A DNA stretch of 64,000 nt, taken from assembly GCA_022606425.2 (NCBI GenBank), contig JAHDVF020000167.1, positions 712,813-776,812 on the forward strand, given 5' to 3'. Source of the DNA: Lepidostoma basale. Lineage: Eukaryota > Arthropoda > Insecta > Trichoptera > Lepidostomatidae. The position numbers and the translations under genes were made by a program. The notes under the pieces were generated by a model. It saw only the letters and a list, made by a program, of their open reading frames with translations, was not told the origin of the DNA and made no database searches. Each line of letters starts with the position of its first letter. The stretch's first letter is position 1. Shown here piece after piece: positions 1 through 12,654 of the stretch.

Positions 1-945
1 AACAAGCAAAATATGTTAATAGACTAAAAATTCCCAGGATTGAAACTTGAACTTGCAAAAAATATTTAATTTTTTTCTACTTGATTTTTAGATTCTACCT
101 GTTTCGTCCATCTTCTGAATCAACATCAAAGTATTTTAGGCTTACGTATGAAATGCTAAAGGTGGGGATGAAATTTAATGATTCTCGGTGATTCTAATAG
201 TTTTTTTTTATTGATACTAAATAAAAACGTATGTTTTCTAGAAATTTAATCATAATTTATGGGAATTAAATGACATAACATTTGATAATGCCTTAGAAAG
301 GATGAACATGTCATTCCCATAAAATATAATATAACTTCTAGAAAAAAGACGTTCTCATTCGTTATAATGATGAAGTTATTTATAGTTTCTATATAACATA
401 TCAATTATTGATAACCAATTACGGGTGTGAATAATATTTGTAATGACACTTTGAAACGTTAAAATTTAAAGAGATAAGTAGAATTCAATTATTTCAAGCG
501 TATTTTGTCTTGGATTATAGTATACTATGTATTTGTTAAATATATTGTAAATAAAACAATGAAAATGTAATAAATTCTAAAATACAACATAACAATAACT
601 CAATTTCATGTATTAAATATCTGAAACAGCATAGGGAAATTTCGTGTTTCTCAAAGACAAAATATGATGGTACTTCTATACATCAGAAAGCATATCAATA
701 TTTTATATTGCAGGTGATGTCCTTAATATTCAGCCCACATGTATAACATCATACATTTCAAATGTAATAGAATCAGTTGCACATGTTTGTGAATAAGACT
801 TTGAATAATTTTGTATTCAAATTTCTGGTAAATTGAAACTTATTCAAATTTAAATATACTATTTTTTATAATTTCAGTTCTAATATAACTCTGAAATAAT
901 TACTTCTACTGGATATTTATTACTTTATTAACTTTACTTGATGAA

Positions 946-1025
946 GATGCTGTTGTATCAAAACCAGTTAGTGAACTGTTGTATCAAAACTGTTGTAGTG
1001 ATGCTGTTGTATCAAAACCAGTTAA
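946..1025. repeat. Short direct duplication
   Basis: A 25-base unit ending in TGTATCAAAACCAGTTA occurs at about 946-970 and again at 1000-1025, with a partial third copy of its core between them. Confidence 0.8.
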
Positions 1026-1044
1026 ATGATGGTACTTTATTTTG

Positions 1045-1105
1045 AATCGCTGAATTGAACCCGGAATCTTCGATGTGGCAGTCAAAACACTCACCTTCGG
1101 CCAAG
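1045..1105 (-). mobile_element. tRNA-like SINE head or tRNA pseudogene
   Basis: On the minus strand there is a box A-like TGGCCGAAGG (about 1094-1103) and a box B-like GGTTCAATTC about 35 bases downstream (about 1052-1061). That is the internal Pol III promoter layout of a tRNA-derived SINE. No complete cloverleaf with paired acceptor arms is visible, so it is not called as a functional tRNA. Confidence 0.5.
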
Positions 1106-1199
1106 TAGATCGTCATTATTTCTGAGTTCCTCTTCGGAGAGACGGCATGGTGGTTAGTTCGTTTTTTGAACACTTGTTTATTTCAGCGTATTATATGTT

Positions 1200-1475
1200 G
1201 TCATGGACCGAGTGGCAAAATTGAAATGGCAATGGGCTTGACACTTGGCTATACAGGGTGGCAACAGATGGGCACCCAGGATACTCAGTTGGAGACCATG
1301 GGCAAATAGGCGAAGTGTCGGAAGGCCACATATGAGATGGACCGATGATATTGTCAAAAGGGTGGGAAAATCTTGGATACAAAGGGGGCAAGATAGAGAC
1401 GAGTGGAGAAAATTGGAAGCGGCCTATATCCAGCAGTGGAGGAAAGGAGGCTAACAAAGAAGAAGAAGAATATTG
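1200..1475 (+). mobile_element. Non-LTR retrotransposon 3' fragment, GAA-tailed
   Basis: The plus-strand frame 1245-1454 reads like the C-terminal end of a LINE ORF2 product: a GRPHMRWTDDIVK motif, then RGQDRDEWRKLEAAYIQQW and a stop. It is followed by a (GAA)n tail at about 1458-1470. It is severely 5'-truncated and is one of several GAA-tailed LINE ends in the window. Confidence 0.7.
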
Positions 1476-1480
1476 TATTT

Positions 1481-1712
1481 AACTAACTAACTAACCATCA
1501 CGTCGTCTCCCCGAAGGGGTAGGCAGAAAGAATGGACTGCCACACTTTTCTTTCCTGACATATTTCTCTCGCTTCCTCAACATTCATACATTGTGTCAAG
1601 TACGCGCGTCGATTTCTCTGACTCCTCACATGGCCGACATTCAATATTTGATTTATTTGATCGTGCCACGTTTTCCTCGGTCTTCCTCTATTTCTGATTC
1701 CATTTACATAAT
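1481..1712 (-). mobile_element. LINE 3' tail, (GTTA)n family
   Basis: This is the reverse complement of the 3' end of the LINE at 59640-61215. It shares the RGRPRKTWHDQINQI-type coding end, a stop region and a (GTTA)n tail, seen here as AACTAACTAACTAACC. It abuts the GAA-tailed fragment just upstream. Confidence 0.85.
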
Positions 1713-1939
1713 TGATTTACGAGATTGTATTTTGAACAGGTAAATGTGAAATTCATATAATATTCATAGTTGTTAGATATTAAAATATATTTTCACCCTC
1801 GTGAAAATATACATATTACAAAGATTGACGTCCGACACATCTTGATCCCGTCACTTCATTGCATTCCTTACATTCCGCAGTTTGGTTCTTCAATTATATC
1901 CAGCGCGATGCTAACATTCGAGCGGGATCCGTAAATTTG

Positions 1940-2110
1940 ATATCTGTGTGCAGCCGGCGGAAGGGGGCGCAGATCGCGGGCTGAACTGGGGGCGAAACGT
2001 CGCAGCGGCTCATTCGAGTGGGATTTATTATTTATCGCGGCCGCATATTCATGGCGGGTGGCGCAGCGCGATGCGCCGCCGGCAACCTGTCGCGGCCGCG
2101 GATGTGCGCC
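1940..2110. other. GC-rich island in intron
   Basis: Locally GC-rich, CpG-containing sequence lies within AT-rich intron. Overlapping frames on both strands are composition artefacts. It may be a regulatory element, and no specific site is identifiable. Confidence 0.3.
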
Positions 2111-2289
2111 CAGTATTGACAATACGAATGGGAAAAATACACATTTTGCACGTGAAATGTCACCCGCAGACACGATCCGCCCAGAAGGTCGTAAATATTT
2201 GGCGAAGCGTAATGCTTCAATCTCGCATTAATAACACAATATTCCGCCATTTCGTTTGGATATTTTATTCCTCCCGGCAATATTATTAC

Positions 2290-2500
2290 AATTCATTTCA
2301 GTAATAAAATCTGACAATAAACAATCTTCTTTCCGTGTCCTGTCAGGTCTCCCCAACGTTGACTTTCACCCTTGAATAGGCTTCCCCGTCCTGGGCAGCT
2401 CGGAACAGCTCCCAACAGTCCTTCCACCCGCCTTCTCCCAACACATCGTCGACCCTCAATCTTACCCTCCAAGATCAGATGCAAGAGTGCGTACAATAAA
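2290..2500 (-). mobile_element. LINE C-terminal fragment
   Basis: The minus strand reads YALLHLILEGKIEGRRCVGR, the conserved C-terminal part of an insect LINE ORF2, and continues to a GDLTGHGKK end. Compared with the copy at 18095-18400 it has an internal deletion. Confidence 0.8.
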
Positions 2501-2554
2501 CAATAACAAGGGAAAATCTCATTAAGTGGTTAAACTCTAAGTAATCATTGACGA

Positions 2555-2836
2555 CCTACGTGGCAGAGTGGCAAGAGCCATGACTGCCACACTTAACTTT
2601 TTGTCCCGCGGCGCCAAGGAGCTTCAAACTTCGCGGATCGCGCTTTTGGCATCGCGGGACCGACGTGACGGCGTGGAACAGGCTGCCCTAAAATATCCGC
2701 TATCAAGAACGGCGAAGGAGTGTTCAGAAGCTCTCTTAAAACTTTTCTTTTTAAAATAAGCTTTCCGGACGAAGAGCGCCCTTGAAGTGAATCTCTCACA
2801 AAAATGGCGCTATACAAATCATCATCATCATCACAC
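2555..2836 (+). mobile_element. (CAT)n-tailed repeat, plus copy
   Basis: The copy ends in AAATCATCATCATCATCA at about 2816-2834. Its inner part, around TTTTGGCATCGCGGGACCG and CTCTTAAAACTTTT, matches the reverse complement of 22275-22480. Either a SINE or a LINE 3' end is possible. The frame conserved between the copies (LLASRDRR and SEALLKL) hints at LINE origin. Confidence 0.7.
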
Positions 2837-2965
2837 AGATGGTCCCAGATTCGATTCCCGGCGACTGATTGTTACACTGTCTTTGGTCTGGTGTAGAATT
2901 CACGTGACAATAAAATGGCTATAGAATAACAACCTACTCGTATAACATGTCATGAGAATCAATAG
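2837..2965 (+). mobile_element. tRNA-derived SINE fragment
   Basis: It contains a box B-like AGATTCGATTCCCGGCGA, then CTTTGGTCTGGTGTAGAATT and ACAATAAAATGGC blocks that also occur in order at 48769-48925. Box A is not present, so it is 5'-truncated. Confidence 0.7.
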
Positions 2966-3671
2966 CTAAATTGTTGTATACAGTAATTGGGTTCAAATAA
3001 CCAATTAAATACAAATATTAAAAGCAACGGGAAACTACCACATTAAAGGTTCAAGTGGTATCTTAAGAACCAGAAAAATTGCTGCAAACCAATCTCTCTT
3101 TTTGACAAAACCAAACTTGCGAAACCTTTCATACAAAAAAACTTTCGATTAATATGTCTCAGATTGTTTGTTATATTCTTTTTTTTGTAAATAACGAATA
3201 CAAGTGATCACATTAATGGGAAAAGTGGTGGTCAGTTGATTATTATAATTATTATTTTAATGAATTATTCTTTACATCATTATAGTGCGAGTCAAATCGA
3301 TGTAAAGGGTGAAAATTAACAAAAAAATATGCATAGAACCATGTACATAGAAATACGACAGTTATCTCTTTGTTGCTCTTGTCGTTAGGGTATTCACGAA
3401 CTCGCTATAAATGCAAAAGAGGTCAATTTCAGTTGCTACCTCGTTTAGAAGACGAATCTCCTTTAATACAGGAGAGCTCCGAAGCGCATCTGTGTGTCAA
3501 TTTGGGGCATAAAATAAATTATTATCCCTTGCTCTGCTATAGCTGTGTGGATATAGATTCAGTTCTCTCAGTATTCCTAGATAGAAAAATAATAGAATGA
3601 TACATGTAGATATATGTAGTATAGATGAATGACCCGAATGATAGAACTTATTACCCAAAATTAAATTATTT

Positions 3672-4132
3672 TTTTAACTAATTAACTAACTAACCATCAC
3701 GCCGTCTCCCCGAAAGAGTAGACAGAAAGAATGGACTGCCACACTTTTCTTTTCTAACATATTTCTCTTGCTTCTTCAACATTCATACATTGTGTCATGC
3801 ACGTTTTCCTCTGTCTTCCTCTATTCTGGTTTCATTTACATCGTTAACATATACTTTTTTACCATTCTTTCTTCATTCATTCTTTCCATATGTCCAAACC
3901 ATATCAATGATCCTTTCATTATTTTGTTCAAAACACCATCATTTGCACCGCATTCACTTCTAATATTTTCATTCGACACTCTATCATACACAGAGTATCG
4001 ACACATTCGTCTAAGAGATCTCATTGCTACTGCATTTATTCTACTTTCATCCTTCTTTGGCCAGTTCCATGCTTCGCTTCCATACATAAGGGTCGGTAGA
4101 AGAACACCATTGTGCACTTCTACTTTCAAATT
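3672..4132 (-). mobile_element. LINE 3' end, (GTTA)n family
   Basis: The minus-strand frame 3836-4129 reads VEVHNGVLLPTLMYGSEAWN and then RRMC and LIWFGHMERM motifs. These match the end of the LINE ORF at 60687-61215. It is 5'-truncated, with an (AACT)n-like tail at its + strand left edge. Confidence 0.88.
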
Positions 4133-5049
4133 TGTATAATTGATAATAAACTTGACAACAATTTTTCACAAAATAAATTCCACTAATCATGTCGATAGGT
4201 GTTCAAGCGTGAATATTAATGATCCTTATTGCTTTTGTTAAAATGTTTATGTATCAAACATAATGAACATCGTTGAAATCAAGTTAAATTGATTGGACGT
4301 AATAACTTAAGCAAAAATACTAAATAATATGCTATATCTCAAGTATGCTATATCTTTAATACTATAATATTATGCTATATCTCAAGATTCATATAAGATG
4401 AGCACGGGTAAAGTGCAATTCTGGCAAAACGTTTAATTATAACTGAACGGATACAACCCCATCCCGTATATTCCGAACATTATTTCACCTGAGTGTATTG
4501 CGGAAATAAAGTCATTGCTCACTGCTGCTGCGCTACCGGCGGCCTGGCCTGCTGCATACATCACATGACAGTCCGGCCCTGGAGGACGAGGGAGACGGGA
4601 ATAGAATGTGAGCGGGAACCCGGGGGAGCGAATTCGGTACAATGCCGCCTCCTCTGCATCAGGATTGTTCCGGGTCTACTTTGGTTTATCTGTCAGAAGG
4701 TTAACTTGATAAGTGATAAGTTTCTATGACGGCTCGAATTCCAAACTAAATTAATTATCTATGAGGATGAATTCGTATATAAATTATTATTAATACATTG
4801 TATTATACATGAATACTTAGAGTATAAGATAAAACCCGAATTAAATTTATGAAAATTTTGTTTGCCAATGAATTCATATTATATAAATGAACTCATCTCA
4901 TTTCTGGATTGTTGAAAAAAACAAATTAATTAAAAATTATTTTATCTTCCTCATCATATAGTTAGGAAATGTTTTTTTTTTTAATATTTGATTGAATGTC
5001 TTTTGTTTTAATATTTATGAAAATAACAGTTTTCTAGAAGTTTTGTGAG

Positions 5050-5083
5050 TGCCATGTTTCGCCTTTCTAGGGCATTATCAACT
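5050..5083 (-). repeat. Hammerhead-like motif copy
   Basis: On the minus strand the order is TTGATAA, one base, a GCC/GGC stem with an A-rich loop, then GAAACATGG. This is the same layout as the other copies listed in this annotation. Confidence 0.4.
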
Positions 5084-5754
5084 CGTATGTTTGGCAAGCA
5101 TCAGTAATGTAACCTTAAAATGTAATTCATTTTCGATAAAACGGATGTTTTTATCGATGTTAAATATTTCATAATAAGTTGAACATCGTATTATCACATC
5201 GCAAAAGTATTTTGTTTATTTTTTCGGGTATCGTCCTAGCATAGTAATGTAAATTGCTTATTTATAATATAATAATATTTATTTGTGTATTACATTTGTT
5301 ATAAAAATATGCGATAGTACTCGTATCATAATTTTATAGGGTTAGATGAGACATGCGTAATTCAAATTCGCAATGTAATAAAGTATTTTTATCAAGCGTG
5401 TTTTAAGCTCATGCGTTTCCCTTGATGTGTAAAAACTTTTTTAATAATAACGCGCTTTAAAAATTTCATTCAAAATATAACAGTTTAACTTTTTATATCA
5501 ACGTTAAAGCCTCACCTATTACATTTTCGCAAAATTCACCGGCGGAGTGAAAGACGCTTAAATTAAAAGTAATCTTCATTAAGTCTGGGGTTTTATCATC
5601 TCCTGAATTAATGATGTCCATCTTTATCTACGCAGATCCCCTCCACGGCGGTGTTTGACACAATAATCTACGTAAATTAATATTCACCTCGCCTATGCAT
5701 ATGGATGAGGTTATCCCGCAGGTGTCGGTGTTCGCCCTATACTCGGTGGTGAAG

Positions 5755-6450
5755 GCAGATGGGCATTTGGCACAACCAAATCATTAAATGTCACTCTTAT
5801 CATATCAAAATATAATATAATGCAACTTTTAAACGGTGACGAATTTTTTATTAATTGAAAAGGCCATATGCTTGATACCTTGCAATACGAACAGTTCCTT
5901 TCCTAAAACAATGGATTTAATATATATCACCCTTATCCCAAATATCCAATTTTTAAAATTTAATTTAAACTAGCACATGTTATATATGTACTCAAATTAT
6001 TGTATTTTGTTTAAAATGTGTTTGATAAGTTTATATCATTCTCTCGATGACGAAGGTGTAAAACCTTCGAAACATGCCGAGTAAAAAAAACTCCAAACTT
6101 GAAAAAACGGTGCTTTAATTCGTAAAAAAAACAATATATCTAATACATTGATCTTGGCCTCGACACAAGATTTGTAAAGTGTTATATATGGTCATCACTG
6201 CTATATGATATTGAGATCTGGACTCCGAAAGTGATTCGGCATTTGGCAGAAACGAAATAATTAAATTCCACTGTTATTTATCAAAATATACAGTACAACG
6301 TTAAACGATATTTATGGTATTTATTTATATGTCCTATACGTATAAACTTTGATCTTGGCCTCAGCACAAGATTTGGGAAGTGTTTGTCTTGTCAGAACAA
6401 CTATATGATATGAAGATCTGGACGCTGAAAATGATTACAATGAGAAGACC
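5755..6450 (+). repeat. Degenerate direct repeats
   Basis: Blocks around TGGCCTCxxCACAAGATTTG and CTATATGATA-GATCTGGAC occur at about 6155-6235 and 6352-6425. A GGCATTTGGCA block with following TATCAAAATATA occurs at about 5760-5830 and 6237-6300. The units are diverged and irregularly spaced. A hammerhead-like motif lies inside at 6043-6076. Confidence 0.65.
6043..6076 (+). repeat. Hammerhead-like motif copy
   Basis: TCGATGA, one base, then the stem GAAGG/CCTTC, then GAAACATG. The stem is perfect over five pairs. Confidence 0.4.
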
Positions 6451-8063
6451 AGAAGATTTTGAAATGTAGACATATAGTAGAGTGCCTATGATACCATGGA
6501 CGGGTAAGAGTTACAAATGAACGAGATACTGTATTTGTATATATGAGTCTAGATAAGTGTACCCAGGATAGAGAAATATTACTTCTGAAGATTTTGATAA
6601 AACTATTACTTAATTGTGTGATAACTTATATACCATATAGTATGCGTATTTCAGGTCTGAAATCGTTTATGTGCAATAAATATATTACATTAAAGGTGAT
6701 GAATGCTATAGAAGTGTATATTTTACATTATTTAGAAGCCAAACGAACTCAAATAAATTGGTTTTTACTTTCCTGAAATATATTTTCAGATAAATGTCCG
6801 TACAAATATTAAACGTCACTTGGATTTGAAATGTGAATTATTTCTTCCCCCCAGCGCCGAGCGCTGGAGGGCTGTCGTTAAATAATCAGGAAATTGTATT
6901 TAGTAGATTTTTCGCTTAATAGGAAATGTAAATCAAAACATGTATTAAAAATGGTGACAACGAAAGCGGCGGCTCGTTCGATTCGATGAGTTTCTGTTGC
7001 CAGAAAATACCTGCTTCGTTTTTCCATTTGTGAAATTTAATGACAGCGTCCAGCGCTTCAAATATTTTAATTTAAATTTATTTATGTGACAGATGAAAGA
7101 AATTTCCGTGATTCACCATTTCTATTCATGTTTAAAATAGCTACATATTATAAAATATAAATCAGTTATTGATTTTTATAGCACTTAACTTTTTGGCAAC
7201 ATATATATAATATTATATTTTAATAAACCTATTTAATCTTTATGAACACATTAAAATTAATTAGTTAATCAGGTAATTAGTCTGCTGAACTGGTCTCCTC
7301 AGAAATCGACGCCTTTTATATTAGTGAAAGTATGTTCAGAAGACAAATTCTCTTGACTTTAGAGTATCTTGTCTTTCTAATGTCGAACCATATCTCATGC
7401 GTTCCTGGTATTATATTGTATCTTAAATATAGAATGTGTTCATATCATTAAAAACACAATAGTTTCATGTTGATTAAGAAACATATATCATTTGTTTAAT
7501 AAATAATTATAAATATATCACATATCGTTAATAAACGATTCACTTTCAAATATATGAAATCGTTTTTTTAGGCATTATTTATTATTTGTTCCTACTGATT
7601 TAATGGTAGACTAATTATTATAATATTTTAAGTGTTATTGCCTTGTCTTCTGATTATCATCTCTTTGCGTATATATCCAAACGTAAATGAAAGAGAAAAA
7701 AACTTAACTTATTTAATTTACGGTTTATTAACATTTCTATGATTTTTTTCATCATGCTATTGTCCAGTTTTAGTATCAATAACACTTGATTGGCTACATT
7801 TTTCTACTGCGCTAATATCACGAGTTGTAGCAAAGCTGTTGAGATCGCAAACATGTTTTTCTGATTAAATGAAATTTTTCGTTAGAAAATAGTCGAATTC
7901 TGCAGACATACAACTTTTGTATACCTATTCGGTTCTTAATTAAAATTCATTTCTCACACCCTCACAAATTTGTATGCTTTAGATTGAACTATTTAATTAG
8001 TGGTGTAACATTTTTAGAAATAAAATACACCTAAATATTTCATTTATTGTTTCTTGAACATAC

Positions 8064-8090
8064 ATTCTTCTTCTTCTTCTTCTTCTGATT
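8064..8090. repeat. (CTT)n run
   Basis: About seven CTT units are followed by GATTGTAGATCTTGCGATC, probably the tail of a minus-strand GAA-tailed LINE. Too little body remains to name it. Confidence 0.5.
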
Positions 8091-8429
8091 GTAGATCTTG
8101 CGATCTGTTTATGCAGGATATCAACTTTCTTCCTGTCTTCTTGTGGTTAAATTTTATTCTATTCCTAGAGCATTATGGTAAAATAAAATTTCTAGAAAGC
8201 AGACTTTTTCATGCGTATTAATTGCTTAAATATTTGTCATCTTTTTATTTTGATGATGCTCCGTTTGATATGAAACCAGTCGATAGTTTCAAGAAACAAA
8301 ATTATCTGATGTTGAAACATAATATTTTAGCGTTTTATTTATCTTCGAATATTTTTTCCATTTTGCTAATGTCTGTAATTAAAATTTTACAAGACGATTG
8401 CAATATTTGAAAACTATGAGATTAAAGGA

Positions 8430-8620
8430 GCTCACACATTTCTCGGGTAGGCGTTCGCTACCGAAACGGACGCCGTATCACGCTGCAGCTTTAGTAGACG
8501 GAGGCAGGCCATGATTTATTATGCTGCGCTCATAATTGATGGCGCCATTACCATTTATGATAATGACGTCATTATATTCTGTGACGACAGAGCGACTCCC
8601 GGTGGAGACGATGCATAATC
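8430..8620. promoter_or_regulatory. Candidate intronic regulatory island with CRE-like palindrome
   Basis: This balanced-composition stretch in AT-rich intron contains a perfect 16-base palindrome, ATAATGACGTCATTAT (8560-8575), centred on the CREB/ATF-type octamer TGACGTCA. TGACG recurs nearby. No transposon signature is apparent. Confidence 0.3.
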
Positions 8621-9056
8621 ATTTCAACCCATTACAGGGATTCAAACACCAACGCACTTCTATGTTAAAGTATATTGCAGCATTGAACTCTTTTAAATCG
8701 TTATAATACGTATAATTGCTGTACTTTTTATCTCAATCCAAAATTCTGATTAATGAAATATTATACTAGGTTAAAACTTTTTTTCGCTTGAAACTTTCGA
8801 ACATTGAAAATTTTTAAACAAATTAACTGATTATTTTAATAGTGTAGATTAAAATATTTATGTAAATAATCTCAGTTATAAATAATATACAAATAATATT
8901 TCTTATCTTTTAATAGTTGGATCAAGTTATTAGTTACGATAATAATATATGTAATTATTTAAGGGTAGAAATACTTTTGGCAACGTTATAATCAATTATA
9001 GAGTAAGTTGACAAAATAAGGAAAGAACAACTTGGGTTTCACGTAGGCTCTGCGCT

Positions 9057-9470
9057 TCTTCTTCTTCGTCGTGCCAATGGCAAGCTAGTTTTATAAGGAT
9101 GGTCTTAAAAATTCATATCTCTCCTCTTATCTTGTCAGTGTGGCGGAAGGTTTGGCCGAGGTTACAGTAACACCACACTTGGTCCCTTTTCCCCGGAGGC
9201 ACTTTCCATGCCCTTGTACTTGCTCAGTTATTAACATGACGCTGATCACAAAACACATATCTTATCATATTTTTCATATCACTGTAAAACAAACTTTTTG
9301 TATTGCAGAGGTAGCGTTACAAAATGCCTATATCTCCTCCTTCTCTTGCCTTTATGGTGGAAGGTTTTGCCAATTTCGTGGCGTTTCGGGATTTCAAGGA
9401 TGCCGGGTATAAAATAACACCACACATGGAGGCAACTTCATGGTGTCTTATGATAATAATAAAATCTCTG
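9057..9470 (+). repeat. Two copies of the AAGGTTTGGCC repeat
   Basis: GGCGGAAGGTTTGGCC followed by a GTAACACCACAC block occurs at about 9138-9180. A related GGTGGAAGGTTTTGCC with AACACCACACATGGAGGCA occurs at about 9350-9435. The first is preceded by a CTTCTTCTTC run. Further copies lie at 23245-23395 and 26185-26365. The origin (SINE or LINE non-coding end) is unresolved. Confidence 0.65.
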
Positions 9471-11392
9471 AATGTTATGTTATTTCTAGAATGCAAGCTA
9501 TTTGCGATACATACATTTAGTAATCCGTGTATGCTTTACCAACAGCGAAAGCGGATAATACATTGCTTTCACCTTTCCTATACTCGCGGTTCAGTCCGAC
9601 ACGCTTTGTTCCTTCTGGGAAAAAATACGGTGTTTTCTCTTTTCACGGAGTATAAAGCTCCGCTCGTAACGCGCCGGCGCACGCACGCCGCGCTGTATTT
9701 AAAACGTGTTCTGACCGATAATTCCGCCGGCTAGTGCGCTGGGAAGTGATTTTTCCGAATGCTTTTTGGTTTCCCACTCAAAGGAACACTCGTTTTAGTC
9801 GTTTTCTTTTAAATCCCGGACGCCGTTTGCCTTAACTATTTCCTCATTTAAAAGGCGATTAAATAAATTTACGTTACTGCTATAGGTGTAGAAACTACAT
9901 ATCGATGGAATAAACACTTCTACACGGTGCCAAATGCGATATTAACTTCTAGTTCGTAGTATCGCAATGAAATTATATTCAAATACTCAATTTATTTATT
10001 ATGATTAATAGCATATGATATTATTTGTTGCTTATTGGTTTCAATTTTTTTTCCATTGCATAGTTGTGATCATTGCTATTTTGTTAGGTATTAAGTTAAA
10101 TTAAAAAATAATGAAATTGTATCGAATTATTATTTTATGTGATATACAGGTATAATAAATAATTGCATTATTCGAATCTTAATTTAAGAATTTTGCATAT
10201 ATTTTTTTACGAATCTTGGTTTCAAAAACATATTTTGATATTTTATAATGTCTAAGCAAAGTGAAACACATTAAACGATGCTGACTGATTTCGATATTTT
10301 ACACATTTTTTTTAATATTGTAGGGGATGGGGGGAAAGTATGATATAAAAGTTGACACGGAGATTTTTATATATTATCCCGAAAATACTTTGGCAAACAT
10401 AATTACAGTGTATTATTGTTATTCGCACTCCATAAGATAACCAATGTCATTAATTTATACAATTTTCTTTCGTATTTGAAAATCCAATCAACAAAATTAA
10501 CACAGTTTTTCAACACTTCCGCTACCAATCCCGTTCATTATTCCACGCTTTTCAATAATGCTAGTACATTCAGACCAGAAATGCGAAACTTAAGTGGCAA
10601 TATTTCACTTCAACAACCACACCGGGAACAGCGCGCATCTCCCGTGTATGTGGGATGACCATTACTCAAGCGAGCAGACTATATTGCAGCCGGACCGCTA
10701 TATTGCAACTCGATAACTTCATTCTAAGCTCATTGCAATGTTTCTTATAATGCAATATGTTCCGAAGAGCCGATACGGGCGAGAAAAATTATTGCCTCTG
10801 ACAAAATGGTATTAAAACTTTCTTATATTTAGTTTCACCCTCGTTGTGCAGCTGGCTTCATTTGCAGTAAAATAAAAATGGTTTCAAACTGCACCTGACT
10901 GCATTTGCTACTCAAGAGGATTGTCCCAGTTCATTATTAAAATGACCTTAGTAATACCCATAATTTAGTAGTAAGGGACTTAAGTAAAATATGTATAAGA
11001 TACATTCATGTGTTAGCTGCAAATGTAGTCTGTTATTGTTCAAAACGAAACAATTTGGACTGCAAATAAAGTCAATCGTCCAATAAGATTTTACAAACAA
11101 ATATTTTCAACCCCTTAAATATTTTTATGTGAATTGGATTAACATCAGTTTTAAGTTATATTATACAATATATATTTTTTTACTTATTTAAAATAACTTT
11201 CTATGTTTGTCTCTCATTGATTAAAAGAGCTATTTATGTCATAAATAATGGTGTATCAATAATGAAAGATTTCTCACGATACTTCTATTCATAAGAAGGG
11301 TAAGACTCACTGTGGTTAGAATTGTGGGTCGTCTTTAATAATGTATAACCATAATAATAAGGTTATTTTTTCATTATAATATTATTAATTAG

Positions 11393-11540
11393 AAAATTTG
11401 TATTTACACCACTTTATTATTTTCCACAACTAACCGGTTTCGCTACCGCCGGAGCTTCGTCAGGGTTACAAAAGACACTAACAACTCTGACAAAACTCCG
11501 GTGGTAGCTAAACCGAAGTGGTATAAATACAAATTTACAA
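11393..11540. repeat. Imperfect foldback element
   Basis: The left arm (ACCGGTTTCGCTACCGCCGG then CTTCGTCAG) pairs with the right arm (CTCTGACAAAACTCCGGTGG then TAGCTAAACC). The outer parts TTGTATTTACACCACTT and AAGTGGTATAAATACAA also match. The left arm carries a clean hammerhead-like motif on the minus strand (11437-11463). Confidence 0.75.
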
Positions 11541-12654
11541 GTGTATTTGTATTATATATAATAATGCCACACCAAAAATTAAGTGCTTCATACAATTTTA
11601 TAACATTTTTTTGGTTAATATTAAATATAATATATAATGTTGTTAACAAAGTGATCGTAAGTTCTGAAGATTCGTATCGAACATGTTTAAAAACTGTGGG
11701 TGTCCTATAGTATAAACACGACATCCCGGAGAATGTTCAGAAAGTAACACTCTCTATTTAAGCCTATAATAAAAGTAAAGAGCCTTGTTATATCCCTTAA
11801 TGTGCCCTTAAATATTGTTTTAATTGTAACTTACAGCGGCAGTGAGCAGAGCGCTAACTTTAGTAAGGCCTTACTTAAGTCAATCATCCGCTCCATCGTG
11901 GAGTTATGTTGACTTCAAATGGACAATTTTAGAGACGTTTTCAAATCTACTTCATATAGAGCCATGTACCGGGAAGATGAACCCTTTCAAGAACACAAAT
12001 ATTATTATAATGAACGAACCGTAAATCCTTCATATTAGTTTGAACCCTCCGTAATTCGTATATTTACAATATTTGACCTTACAAATAATGACAAGTGTAG
12101 TCTTCATTTGTTTTAGATAAACTTAGTGTAAATTTACTTAACAATAGTTTTACAGTCAATTTAATATACTTTAGTGCTTTCTGTAATCCACACATGTTTA
12201 TACAAATTTCATGTTTTCGGTTTTAACGTTATATTATTGTACATTATTCATACCTCTTATATTACATTTATATTCTTCAAGTATAATAGATAATGTCACC
12301 ATGTCAATCTTTTTTTTTCACACATTTCACAATTAACCAAATTGTTCTCCTTTTGTCTTCTATACTACTATCATACAAAAATAATAATAAAAAAAATCGA
12401 AATAATCCAGAAACGTTCCCAGGCATGAGCATTGTATGCATTTCGAATTACTTTCGGAGAGAACCGAATTATTCCTCTCTCGCTCTCTTTGTATTCAAAA
12501 TATTCTCGTACATATTGATGACATCTGGATTTTTGCCTATGAATGTTATAATGCTTGTATTGGACCTATTTAAAAATAAATAATACTACAGTATGTACAA
12601 TGTTACAACATTGAAAAAAAAAATTCTCCATCGTTTGTTATTTATTGTGAGTAA

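Noticed and set aside
6543..6776. 77-codon plus-strand frame in intron
   Set aside because: AT-rich, no similarity to a known family, and it sits beside degenerate repeats.
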